This document shows, one piece after another, positions 18,509 to 26,176 of a DNA stretch of 35,905 nt. Origin of the DNA: Prevotella sp. GTDB taxonomy: Bacteria > Bacteroidota > Bacteroidia > Bacteroidales > Bacteroidaceae. Each line of letters starts with the position of its first letter. Position 1 is the stretch's first letter. Where the stretch lies: assembly GCA_017442765.1 (NCBI GenBank), contig JAFRZC010000027.1:1-35905 (forward strand), written 5' to 3'. Under the pieces are notes generated by a model that saw only the letters and a program-made list of their open reading frames with translations, had not been told where the DNA came from and did not search any database. The translations under genes and the position numbers were made by a program.

Positions 18509-18540
18509 CAAAGTTACGAAAAAACGAGGGAAAAGCCAAA
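18509..18540 (-). promoter_or_regulatory. recF promoter, consensus, giving a near-leaderless transcript
   Basis: -33 TTTG (18537-18540), exact 20-bp spacer, -7 TAACTTTG (18509-18516). With the usual 4-base distance the transcript begins near 18505, one base before the ATG. A second TAACTTTG lies at 18583-18590 on the same strand without a -33 element. Confidence 0.65.
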
Positions 18541-18629
18541 TTTATTTGAGCTTTTCCGAGTACGGAGTAAGTTCGGCGAAGCCAAAGTTACGAAAAGTCT
18601 GAAAAAAACTGAAAAAACTACGAAATAAA

Positions 18630-18661
18630 TTTCACTATATGGGAGAATTTCTGTAATTTTG
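18630..18661 (+). promoter_or_regulatory. Promoter of the TPR/ribH pair
   Basis: TTTC (18630-18633, one mismatch), 20-bp spacer, TAATTTTG (18654-18661). Predicted leader of about 69 bases, containing imperfect direct repeats of GTGATAAGT. Confidence 0.6.
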
Positions 18662-18733
18662 CACCGCTTTTAATAAGTGATAAGTGAAAAGTGATAAGTA
18701 ATAAGACGAATCAAAAACAAAATTATTAAGATA

Positions 18734-19435
18734 ATGGCAAAAAAGAATCAAATGGAAAGCATCGAGAAAAACGATGCGCTTACCAAATCAGAGGCTTTCT
18801 TCGTTGAGAACAAGAAGGCCATCCTCATTGCGGTTGTTGCACTTCTGGTCATCATCGCAGGTTTCTTCCTTTACAAGACATTCGTTTCCACGCCCCGTGA
18901 GAACAAGGCATCGACCGAGCTTGGAAAAGGTCAGGAACTGTTCAACATGGAACAATTCGAGAAAGCGCTCAACGGCGACAGCATCACATACGCAGGCTTC
19001 GTAAAGATTGCTTCCGACTATAGCGGCACGAAGGCCGGAAATCTGGCTAACCTCTATGCCGGACTCTGCTATGCTAACCTGAACAAGTGGGCTGAGGCAC
19101 AGAAATACCTCGATGCCTACTCACCTGCCGACGATGCGCTCGTCAGCCCCGCTGCCGTTGCCGCACTTGGTAACGCGTATGCCCACAACAAAGATTTCGA
19201 CAAGGCCGTCAGCTCGCTGAAGAAGGCTGCCAGCATGGCCGACAAGGAAGCTGCCGAGGGAATAAACAACAGCATCTCGCCCGTGTTCCTGCTTCAGGCT
19301 GCCCAGTTGTTGGAGAACCAGGGAAAGAAAGAAGAGGCTCTTAATTTGTATAAAGACATCAAGTCGAAATATGTCAACGCCCCTGTCGTAATCAATTCTG
19401 AAATCGACAAATATATCGAACGAATATCTCAATAA
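18734..19435 (+). CDS. Single-pass membrane TPR protein
   Basis: A 233-residue protein with a short cytoplasmic N-terminus, one membrane helix (AILIAVVALLVIIAGFFLY, about residues 34-52) and a TPR-rich remainder. Repeat-like segments include LANLYAGLCYANLNKWAEAQ, ALGNAYAHNKDFDKAVSSL and AAQLLENQGKKEEALNLY. The architecture resembles YfgM-type membrane TPR proteins involved in handling exported proteins, but sequence identity to them is not evident. Its stop codon is immediately followed by the ribH ATG, so the two are translationally coupled. Confidence 0.82.
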   Translation: MAKKNQMESIEKNDALTKSEAFFVENKKAILIAVVALLVIIAGFFLYKTFVSTPRENKASTELGKGQELFNMEQFEKALNGDSITYAGFVKIASDYSGTKAGNLANLYAGLCYANLNKWAEAQKYLDAYSPADDALVSPAAVAALGNAYAHNKDFDKAVSSLKKAASMADKEAAEGINNSISPVFLLQAAQLLENQGKKEEALNLYKDIKSKYVNAPVVINSEIDKYIERISQ

Positions 19436-19912
19436 ATGGCCACGTCACTGCATAACCTCTCGCAATACGACCTCGCCAAAGTTCCCGATGCCAGCAACAT
19501 GTGCTTCGGCATTGTTGTGTCGGAATGGAATTCGGAAATCACGGGGGCAATGCTCAATGGAGCCGTCAGCACCCTTGAGCGCCATGGAGCCATCAGCGAG
19601 AACATACATGTGAAGACTGTCCCAGGAAGCTTCGAGCTCGTGTATGGTGCCCACCAGATGGTGTTGCGCGGAGGCTACGACGCTATCATCATTCTGGGAA
19701 GCGTCATCCGAGGCGAGACACCCCACTTCGACTACATCTGTCAGGGTGTGAGCTATGGTATCGCCCGCCTGAATACGATTAGCGAGATTCCCGTTGTCTT
19801 CGGCCTGCTGACTACCGACACGCTTGAACAGGCTAAGGAACGCAGCGGAGGTAGCTGTGGCAACAAAGGCGACGAATGCGCAGTGGTAGCCATCAAAATG
19901 GCAAAATTCTAA
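19436..19912 (+). CDS. ribH: 6,7-dimethyl-8-ribityllumazine synthase
   Basis: Penultimate enzyme of riboflavin synthesis; assembles icosahedral or pentameric particles. 158 residues, normal length. Motifs: [18 protein letters not shown] (N-terminal substrate strand), [38 protein letters not shown] with the catalytic His, and [18 protein letters not shown]. The ATG abuts the stop of the upstream TPR gene. The end overlaps the convergent DUF4738-like gene by 4 bp. Confidence 0.95.
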   Translation: MATSLHNLSQYDLAKVPDASNMCFGIVVSEWNSEITGAMLNGAVSTLERHGAISENIHVKTVPGSFELVYGAHQMVLRGGYDAIIILGSVIRGETPHFDYICQGVSYGIARLNTISEIPVVFGLLTTDTLEQAKERSGGSCGNKGDECAVVAIKMAKF

Positions 19913-20511
19913 TCCTCGATAATCTCATCATCCAGGGCGATATCGTCCGTGTCGTCGCCCGTCTGGCTGTTCATCTTGGCGATGTTCACCGCACCCATTC
20001 TCGACACCGTCATGGAAAGCGGGACAAACTCGTCGCTCATCAAGTCGGGCGAGCCTATGCTGACAGAAAACACGACATTATCCCCCTCAGCCTTGACATA
20101 GACTATCGCCTGCAAGACACTCGCATCCAGGAAGCCCTTGTCCACGTATGAGGAAAAGTCTTTCTTCGTAAACACCCGACGGAAAAACTCACTTCCATCC
20201 TTTCTGACAATACGCACCAGAACGCTATTGTCGTAATACTTCGTTCCAGTGCCATCGTCTATGGCAGGCATCGACTCGTCAGCAGTGCGGTGCACATCCA
20301 CAGTATAGCTGCTGCCCACCCACTCGGCCACAGTCGTGTTTGTCGACTCCTCCATCTTTACAGGAGACCTACTGGCAGTATCTGCCTGCGCGGCTACCTC
20401 ATGCTTTTTGATGATAATATCCGTTGTAGATTCTTTTTTATCTTTGCATGAGCAACATAGTCCGGCTGCAATCAGTGCCACAACGAAAAAACGATACGTT
20501 GACATTTTCAT
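19909..20511 (-). CDS. DUF4738-like lipoprotein
   Basis: Probable lipoprotein of 200 residues. The signal peptide [21 protein letters not shown] has several cysteines near the cleavage point. The body has a [21 protein letters not shown] segment, a beta-rich part ([49 protein letters not shown]) and an acidic tail ([15 protein letters not shown]). It resembles the DUF4738 family of Bacteroidales from memory; function unknown. It lies 14 bp after the tryptophanase-family gene on the same strand, so it may be cotranscribed. Confidence 0.72.
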   Translation of the reverse strand: MKMSTYRFFVVALIAAGLCCSCKDKKESTTDIIIKKHEVAAQADTASRSPVKMEESTNTTVAEWVGSSYTVDVHRTADESMPAIDDGTGTKYYDNSVLVRIVRKDGSEFFRRVFTKKDFSSYVDKGFLDASVLQAIVYVKAEGDNVVFSVSIGSPDLMSDEFVPLSMTVSRMGAVNIAKMNSQTGDDTDDIALDDEIIED

Positions 20512-20525
20512 TCCTCATTCATTTC

Positions 20526-21977
20526 TTATAGCGAGTCGCCGAAATCTGCGCGGAACTTCCGTGCCAATCGCTCTTGCCAGTCACCAATTGGACGCAACCG
20601 TCCGAAGAAGAAGCGTAGCACACTCGGCTCCTCGTAGAAGTCAAGACCTCCTATCAACTCACGGTTCTCATAGAGCCATGTCACGCGGTCGATACAATAC
20701 TTAATCTGCGAAAGCGTGAACACACGACGCGGACATGCCAATCGCAATAACTCCAGCTCGGCATAGCGCTCCGTGCCGTCGGGATCGCGCTGCTCAGAGA
20801 GCGTTCCTCGCTCCATGCCACGAATACCACCCGCGATATAAAGCGCGGCACCGAGTGCTCCTGCCGGATACTGGTTGTGAGGAATATGCGGGATAATCTC
20901 CGATGCGTTCAGGTGGCAGCCCAGTCCGCCGGCAGGCTTGATGACGGGCACACCGGCCTTGTCGAGCTCGTTCACCATATATTCAATGAAAATGGGACCC
21001 TGGTTGATATACTCCATGTCGAGACTTTCGAGCAGACCTACGGCCGCGGCCTCCATCGAGCGCACCTCCATGCCGCCATAAGTGAGAAATCCCTCGAACA
21101 GCGGCACAAACGACTTCATCTGCAGATACAGGTCCTCGTTGTTCGTAATGATGCAGCCACCACGCGAGAAGCCCAGCTTGCGCGCACTCCAATAGACGAT
21201 GTCGCACGACTCGGCCAGCAGGTGATAGATGCGCTTCGGATCCATATCCTTGTATTTCGGGTCGCGTGTCTTGATGAAATAAACATTATCCTGCAACAGC
21301 GACGCGTCGAGCACGGAGAGCACACCATATTCCTTGCAGATTTTCGCCACCTCGAGCATGTTATCCATCGCCACGGGCTGGCCGCCGATGAGGTTTGTAC
21401 CCGCCTCGATGCGCACGAACGCCACATTCTTCGCCCCGGCCTTTTCAATCTCCTTGCGCAGACGGTCAAGGTCGAAGTTACCCTTGAACGGCTCATCGTT
21501 CTGCGGCTCCAGACCCTTCTCTGTCACCAGCTCCACCACCGATCCGCCCAGGCGGGTGATGTGCGCCTTTGTTGTGGTGAAGTGGAAGTTCATCAGCGTC
21601 ACCATACCCGGACGCACAAACGTCTCTGCCAGAATATTCTCGCAGGCACGTCCCTGATGCGCAGGCAGGAAATATTTTGTTCCGAACACCTCCTCAATGG
21701 CTTTCACCAGACGGTTGCACGTCTCGCTGCCCGCATACGAGTCGTCGGCAATCAGCTGGCTCGCCACCTGATTGTCGTTCATCGCGTTCACGCCCGAGTC
21801 GGTAATCATATCAAGAAAAACATCCTTGTTCTGAAGCAGGAACGTATTGTTGCCCGCCTCCTCTATCTTCTTGAGCCGCTCCTCAACAGGAAGCAGAAAC
21901 AGTTTCTGTACTACGCGCACCTTGTGCATCTCCAAGGGTACCTGCTCATTTTGATTGTAGAATTTTACTGTTGCCAT
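20526..21977 (-). CDS. Tryptophanase / tyrosine phenol-lyase family enzyme
   Basis: PLP beta-eliminating lyase, 483 residues; products would be indole or phenol plus pyruvate and ammonia. Family blocks: NNTFLLQNKDVFLDMITDSG, DDSYAGSETC, PLP-phosphate site LPAHQGRACENIL, NLIGGQPVAM, SVLDASLLQDNVYFIKTRDP and the PLP lysine K267 in YWSARKLGFSRGG. Specificity positions look tyrosine-phenol-lyase-like: T134 in HFTTTKAH (Asp in tryptophanase) and R390 in GMERGTLS (Ile in tryptophanase). Two positions are unusual for either enzyme: L227 replaces the Arg that contacts PLP, and L268 follows the lysine where Asp is normal. Substrate is therefore uncertain. A good promoter gives a 50-base leader, too short for a TnaC-type regulatory peptide. 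Confidence 0.85.
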   Translation of the reverse strand: MATVKFYNQNEQVPLEMHKVRVVQKLFLLPVEERLKKIEEAGNNTFLLQNKDVFLDMITDSGVNAMNDNQVASQLIADDSYAGSETCNRLVKAIEEVFGTKYFLPAHQGRACENILAETFVRPGMVTLMNFHFTTTKAHITRLGGSVVELVTEKGLEPQNDEPFKGNFDLDRLRKEIEKAGAKNVAFVRIEAGTNLIGGQPVAMDNMLEVAKICKEYGVLSVLDASLLQDNVYFIKTRDPKYKDMDPKRIYHLLAESCDIVYWSARKLGFSRGGCIITNNEDLYLQMKSFVPLFEGFLTYGGMEVRSMEAAAVGLLESLDMEYINQGPIFIEYMVNELDKAGVPVIKPAGGLGCHLNASEIIPHIPHNQYPAGALGAALYIAGGIRGMERGTLSEQRDPDGTERYAELELLRLACPRRVFTLSQIKYCIDRVTWLYENRELIGGLDFYEEPSVLRFFFGRLRPIGDWQERLARKFRADFGDSL

Positions 21978-22033
21978 AAAAATTTATTTACGATTTTACG
22001 ATTTATAATTTACTATTTGCATATAAACAGCTG

Positions 22034-22065
22034 CAAAGGTAACAAATAATCAGCAAAACGGCAAA
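22034..22065 (-). promoter_or_regulatory. Promoter of the tryptophanase-family gene
   Basis: Exact -33 TTTG (22062-22065), 20-bp spacer and exact -7 TACCTTTG (22034-22041). Predicted start near 22030. Confidence 0.7.
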
Positions 22066-22270
22066 TTTTCATAACACTTTATTATAATGTCAGTGGCTCA
22101 ACAATATCACATTCCCGATACTGCCGACAATGTTTTGCATAAATTAACGGTTCAGGCAGCGGAAATGTTAAATAGTTCCGCATAGATTTACCCGCGTTTT
22201 AGAAGCAGGAAATGCCATTTTCCCTCCCTTTCACTCCCCCTTCACTCCTCTTTCACTTCCCTTTTTATGC

Positions 22271-22375
22271 GAAACATATATGTTTCACCTTCCAAAAGAC
22301 GGTCTTTCGGACTGCCAAAGACGGTCTTTCATGCCCCGAAACATATATGTATCGGGAGTGAGAGATATATGTTTC
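22271..22375. repeat. Mixed palindrome array on a 22-bp pitch (array 2, five units)
   Basis: Five palindromes centred at 22278.5, 22301, 22323, 22345.5 and 22367.5. Order: GAAACATATATGTTTC (perfect), AAAGACGGTCTTT, AAAGACGGTCTTT, GAAACATATATGTATC (one mismatched pair), GAGAGATATATGTTTC (degenerate left arm). Two unrelated core sequences thus alternate while the pitch holds at 22-22.5 bp. Sequences between the cores are unique. Confidence 0.9.
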
Positions 22376-22557
22376 GCAAAACGAAAATTGCACACTTGCC
22401 TCTCATCCCTCACCTCTCACCTCTATTTACTGGCCTTGCCAACTGCACACGCATACGTGAAGAATTTACGACCGGCGAAAGAAATTTTGAAAATAAGCCA
22501 GTATTCATGTTAAAACGAAAGTCGAAGACGTTAAATAGTCTTAATTGTCGGGATAGT

Positions 22558-22591
22558 TTTCATGCCCTTTAAACTGTAATCGGTAACTTTG
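22558..22591 (+). promoter_or_regulatory. Candidate promoter of the glycosyltransferase gene
   Basis: Consensus -7 TAACTTTG (22584-22591), with a weak TTTC at 22558-22561 and a 22-bp spacer. The predicted leader is about 22 bases and carries three GTTTAG repeats. Confidence 0.45.
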
Positions 22592-22616
22592 TGGCGTTTA
22601 GTGTTTAGCGTTTAGT

Positions 22617-23573
22617 ATGAAGGACGAATCTGTGTTGCTAAGTGTTGTCGTGCCGGTCTTCAATATGGCCGACACGCTCGACACATGTCTTGAGAGCATC
22701 GTCGGCCAAGACTGCCCGGGCATGGAAATCGTTGTGGTAGATGACGGATCGACCGACGGCTCGGCGGCAAAATGCGACGACTGGAGCCGTCGCGGAAGGC
22801 TACGAGGGGATGAACTCCGCTCGGGATGGCCGCGTATCAAGGTCGTACACAAGGCAAACGGCGGACTGAGCGATGCCCGCAACGCCGGCATCGAGATGGC
22901 TAAAGGCGACTACATCACCTTTGCCGATGCCGACGACTTTGTGGCCGCAGGCACTTATTCGAGACTGATGAAAGAGTTAGACGCACATCCCGAGTACGAC
23001 ATTCTGGAATACCAGGTCCGCCTTTTCTACGGCAGCAAAAGGGAGAGCACCCTCGCGTTTGCCGATAAGACCTATACCTCCGGAACGGCCTATTGGATTG
23101 AGACCCGCGCCTACAAGCACGCATACGCCTGGAACAAAATCTATCGGCGAGAACTGTTCGGAATTGTCCGCTACCCTGTCGGAAAAGTATTCGAGGACGC
23201 CTATACCCTACCCCAGCTGCTTAAGCAGGCGCACACCATAGCCACCACAAGCACGGGCGAGTATTTCTACCGAGAGAACGGCGACGGCATCACCGCCACA
23301 GCTGGGGCGCGGGAATGGCGGATGCTGCTCGAGGCCCACCTCAACATGCTGAGGGAAATACCCTATGGCGAATACATGCAGGACTACTACCTTTTCGTCC
23401 TCAACATACAGCTTCAGATCTGCAAGCTGACTAAGGAGAAACCACGCCTGCCGAACCACAAGATTGTCCACCCGCTTTGCATAAAACCACTTCGTCTGAA
23501 AATCAAAGCTGTCTTATTAAACTTATTGGGAATCAATAAGCTATGTAGAATTTTCACGTTTATCAATTTCTGA
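22617..23573 (+). CDS. Family 2 glycosyltransferase
   Basis: GT-A-fold sugar transferase, 318 residues, probably for surface polysaccharide. N-terminal LLSVVVPVFNMADTLDTCLESIVGQ, nucleotide-binding Asp in VVVDDGSTDGSAA, NGGLSDARNAGIEMAKGDYITF, and the metal-binding DADD. YKHAYAWNKIYRRELF and FEDAYTLPQLL are typical of WcaA-like enzymes. Between CDDWSRR and PRIKVVHK about a dozen extra residues (GRLRGDELRSGW) interrupt a stretch that is normally continuous. Their DNA matches a motif in relA. The low-molecular-weight phosphatase gene follows after 8 bp, suggesting a polysaccharide-related pair. Confidence 0.88.
   Translation: MKDESVLLSVVVPVFNMADTLDTCLESIVGQDCPGMEIVVVDDGSTDGSAAKCDDWSRRGRLRGDELRSGWPRIKVVHKANGGLSDARNAGIEMAKGDYITFADADDFVAAGTYSRLMKELDAHPEYDILEYQVRLFYGSKRESTLAFADKTYTSGTAYWIETRAYKHAYAWNKIYRRELFGIVRYPVGKVFEDAYTLPQLLKQAHTIATTSTGEYFYRENGDGITATAGAREWRMLLEAHLNMLREIPYGEYMQDYYLFVLNIQLQICKLTKEKPRLPNHKIVHPLCIKPLRLKIKAVLLNLLGINKLCRIFTFINF
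22812..22829. repeat. 18-bp motif shared with relA, inside the glycosyltransferase
   Basis: GAACTCCGCTCGGGATGG matches 190-207 (GAGCTCCGCTCGGGATGG) at 17 of 18 bases. It is read as ELRSGW here and as SSARDG in relA, that is, in a different frame. Confidence 0.7.
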
Positions 23574-23581
23574 CCGTTTCC

Positions 23582-24070
23582 ATGCATACGCACCGCATAC
23601 TCTTCGTCTGTCACGGCAATATCTGCCGCAGCCCGATGGCCGAGTTCGTTATGAGACATCTGGCTGACAAGGCCGGACTTTCCGACCATTACTATATTGA
23701 ATCAGCCGCCACCTCCACCGAGGAAATCGGCAACCCCGTCTATCCGCCTGCACGAAGGAAACTGGCTGAGCATGGTGTCGTCTGCAAAGGCAAGACCGCC
23801 CGTCAGTTAAGAGCCGACGACTACGGGCGTTTTGACTTTCTCATTGGCATGGATGAATGGAACATCCGCAACATGCGGCGCATGTGCGGAGGTGATCCGG
23901 AAAGAAAAATCTGCAAACTCATGGATTTCACATCACGTCCTAGCGATGTGGCCGACCCTTGGTACACAGGCAATTTTGAAGCCACTTGGCGCGACGTACT
24001 CGAAGGATGCCAGGGGTTGCTGAGCCATCTCGAAGCCAAGGATTTCACTCCCTCGCAGGCTCCTCGATGA
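23582..24070 (+). CDS. Low-molecular-weight protein-tyrosine phosphatase
   Basis: Cys-based phosphatase, 162 residues. The active-site loop FVCHGNICRSPMAEFV near the N-terminus has the CX5R signature, and the general-acid Asp sits in the conserved DPWYTGNF. The middle includes ESAATSTEEIGNPVYPPARRKL. In bacteria such enzymes often dephosphorylate the tyrosine kinase that controls polysaccharide export, which fits the glycosyltransferase 8 bp upstream; no kinase gene is in the window. The last 26 bp overlap the convergent LeuA/CimA-like gene. Confidence 0.93.
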   Translation: MHTHRILFVCHGNICRSPMAEFVMRHLADKAGLSDHYYIESAATSTEEIGNPVYPPARRKLAEHGVVCKGKTARQLRADDYGRFDFLIGMDEWNIRNMRRMCGGDPERKICKLMDFTSRPSDVADPWYTGNFEATWRDVLEGCQGLLSHLEAKDFTPSQAPR

Positions 24071-25586
24071 TATTGAGCATCTTGATCGTGGCCTTGATGG
24101 CCGCCTCTGTCTGGTCGGCATCAAGCCCCCGAGTGCGAAGCGGTTTACCTGGAGTGTCCCACGTGATAATGGTCTGCACAAGGGCGTCGGTCCGGCCGCC
24201 GGGAGGAATGCTGACGGTATAGTTGGCCAGCCGGGGAAACGTGCGGTTAAGGTATTTCTTGTAAATATAGCGCAGAGCTTTGACAAACGCATCGTACTGG
24301 CCGTCTCCCGTCGCACCGGCCTCATATTGCTGTCCATTGATTTCCACCTTGATGTTCGCCCCGGGCTTCAAGCCATAGGAGGTGTTGACAACATAGCTGA
24401 TGAGTTTCACGCGGTCGTCGGGAACCGAGTGCTTGAGCACGTCGGAGACAATGAAAGGCAAATCCTCCGGAGTGACAAGCTCCTTGCGGTCGCCCAGCTC
24501 GGTGATGCGCCGGGTTACTTTCTGTATCTGCTCCGGGGTGAGCTCAAGCCCCATCTCCTCAAGGTTATTGGCGATATTGGCCCGCCCAGAGTTCTTGCCA
24601 AGCGCATACTCGCGCCGTCGGCCAAAGCGCTCGGGCACGAGGGCATTCTGATAAAGGCCGGCTTTCGTGTCGCCGTCGGCGTGTACGCCAGCCACTTGCG
24701 TGAAGACGTTTTCGCCCACAATGGGCATATTGGGAGCAATGGCGATGCCACTATACCCTTCCACCAACCGGCTGACGGCCTCGAGTTGTGCCTCATTGAT
24801 ACTGGTGCAGGCGTTGAAGTGGTCTTTCAAAATGGCTTGCACACTGGCCAGCGGAGCGTTTCCGCACCGTTCGCCAAGGCCGTTGACGGTGACGTGAAGC
24901 CCCTGACAACCGGCAAGCACGGCGGCAAGCGAATTGCTCACGGCCATGTCGTAGTCGTTATGGGCATGGAAATCGAAATGAAGCGCGGGATAACGCTTGC
25001 GCATCTTCCGCAGATACTCAATGCATTGCAGTGGATTCATGATGCCCAGCGTGTCGGGCAGCATATAGCGCACAATCGTTGTCCGGCAAAGCGCATCCAT
25101 CAACTGATAGACATACTCCGGAGAGTCTTTCATTCCGTTCGACCAGTCTTCGAGATAGATGTTTATACCCATACCTTTACTCCGAGCATAATCGATAACG
25201 CGAAAGATGTCGCGGATATGTTCTTCAGGCGTTTTCTTCAGCTGTTCCCTGCAATGTCTGAGCGAGCCCTTGGTCAAGAGATTGATAACCTTTCCGCCGC
25301 AATCGTGTATCCAATCGACGCTCCTATCGCCATCAACGAAGCCGAGTACCTCCACCCTGTCGAGCTTGCCGATGCTCTCGGCATAACGACAGATGGCAGA
25401 AACGGCTTTTCGCTCGCCCTCGGAGATACCCGCTGAAGCCACCTCGATACGATCGACGTTCACCTCGCCCAGCAGCTTCCGGGCAATGACAAGCTTCTCG
25501 TGTGGCAAAAACGACACGCCGCTGGTCTGCTCGCCGTCACGCAGCGTGCAATCCATGATTTCTATGAACGGGCTTTCTACTCTCAT
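24045..25586 (-). CDS. Second LeuA-like enzyme: isopropylmalate/citramalate synthase family
   Basis: DRE-TIM acyltransferase, 513 residues from the ATG at 25586, which overlaps the leuD TGA as ATGA; an in-frame extension upstream lies inside leuD and is rejected. N-terminal catalytic motif IMDCTLRDGEQTSGVSF, metal-binding HFDFHAHNDYDMAVSNSLAA, VTVNGLGERCGNAPLASV, and a C-terminal LeuA-type regulatory domain (SYGLKPGANIKVEINGQQYE...FPRLANYTVSIPPGGRTDA). Because a complete leuA is four genes upstream, this copy may act as (R)-citramalate synthase, feeding isoleucine synthesis through LeuCD, or as an isoenzyme. Sequence alone does not decide this. Confidence 0.85.
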   Translation of the reverse strand: MRVESPFIEIMDCTLRDGEQTSGVSFLPHEKLVIARKLLGEVNVDRIEVASAGISEGERKAVSAICRYAESIGKLDRVEVLGFVDGDRSVDWIHDCGGKVINLLTKGSLRHCREQLKKTPEEHIRDIFRVIDYARSKGMGINIYLEDWSNGMKDSPEYVYQLMDALCRTTIVRYMLPDTLGIMNPLQCIEYLRKMRKRYPALHFDFHAHNDYDMAVSNSLAAVLAGCQGLHVTVNGLGERCGNAPLASVQAILKDHFNACTSINEAQLEAVSRLVEGYSGIAIAPNMPIVGENVFTQVAGVHADGDTKAGLYQNALVPERFGRRREYALGKNSGRANIANNLEEMGLELTPEQIQKVTRRITELGDRKELVTPEDLPFIVSDVLKHSVPDDRVKLISYVVNTSYGLKPGANIKVEINGQQYEAGATGDGQYDAFVKALRYIYKKYLNRTFPRLANYTVSIPPGGRTDALVQTIITWDTPGKPLRTRGLDADQTEAAIKATIKMLNIIEEPARE

Positions 25587-26176
25587 TCTTTTACCCTTCT
25601 CTCCCATGACTCGGTCTTGTCCTTGGCAGCCACAAGGAAATCGATATCGTCGAGACCGTTCATCAGGCAATGCTTCTTATAACCATTGATGTCGAAATGC
25701 TCGCTTCTACCTGTCTTTTTGTTGGTGACGGTTTGCTCCGGAAGATTTACCTCAACGAGGGTCTGGTGATCTTCTGCAATAGAGGCGAAAAGCTCTTGCA
25801 GGAAATCCTCACTCACGACAACGGGCAAGACAAAGTTGTTCAACTCGTTTTGCTTGTGAATGTCGGCGAAGAACGAGCTAATAACCACCCGAAAGCCATA
25901 GCCGGCTATGGCCCATGCGGCGTGTTCGCGGCTCGATCCACTGCCGAAGTTCTTGCCTGCCACAAGGATTACTCCCGAGTACGTGGGGTCGTTGAGCACG
26001 AAGTCTTCCTTTGGCGATCCGTCGGCGTTGTAGCGCCAGTCACGGAAGAGATTGTCGCCCATGCCGCGCTTGTCGGTGGCCTTGAGGAAACGAGCAGGGA
26101 TAATCTGGTCGGTGTCCACATTCTCAAGCGGAAGGGGGACACAGGTGGAGGTGATGATATTGAATTTCTGTTTCAT
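25583..26176 (-). CDS. leuD: 3-isopropylmalate dehydratase small subunit
   Basis: Swivelling-domain subunit, 197 residues, pairing with LeuC. Starts with [28 protein letters not shown], followed by [51 protein letters not shown], which is the core LeuD signature. The start overlaps the leuC stop (ATGA), and its own stop overlaps the next gene in the same way, so leuC, leuD and the LeuA-like gene are translationally coupled. Confidence 0.96.
   Translation of the reverse strand: MKQKFNIITSTCVPLPLENVDTDQIIPARFLKATDKRGMGDNLFRDWRYNADGSPKEDFVLNDPTYSGVILVAGKNFGSGSSREHAAWAIAGYGFRVVISSFFADIHKQNELNNFVLPVVVSEDFLQELFASIAEDHQTLVEVNLPEQTVTNKKTGRSEHFDINGYKKHCLMNGLDDIDFLVAAKDKTESWERRVKE

Larger units (their letters stand above)
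21978..22616. other. 639-bp divergent intergenic region
   Basis: No gene is supported. It contains the promoter at 22034-22065 (minus) and one at 22558-22591 (plus). It also holds an inverted repeat GCGGAA/TTCCGC (22159-22164 and 22176-22181), a C/T-rich run of degenerate TTTCACTCCC repeats (22211-22260), and palindrome array 2 (22271-22375). Short open frames across the array encode repeats of the palindromes and look spurious. Confidence 0.7.

Noticed and set aside
21978..22033. TnaC-type leader for the tryptophanase-family gene
   Set aside because: The promoter leaves only about 50 bases before the ATG, and no short frame with a Trp codon is present.
22271..22375. CRISPR array
   Set aside because: The repeats are 13-16 bp palindromes of two kinds with spacers of only 6-9 bases, and no cas gene is present; both the size and the rule are wrong.
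22267..22572. Two short plus-strand frames across array 2
   Set aside because: They translate the palindromes, have no promoter or protein-like composition and overlap each other.
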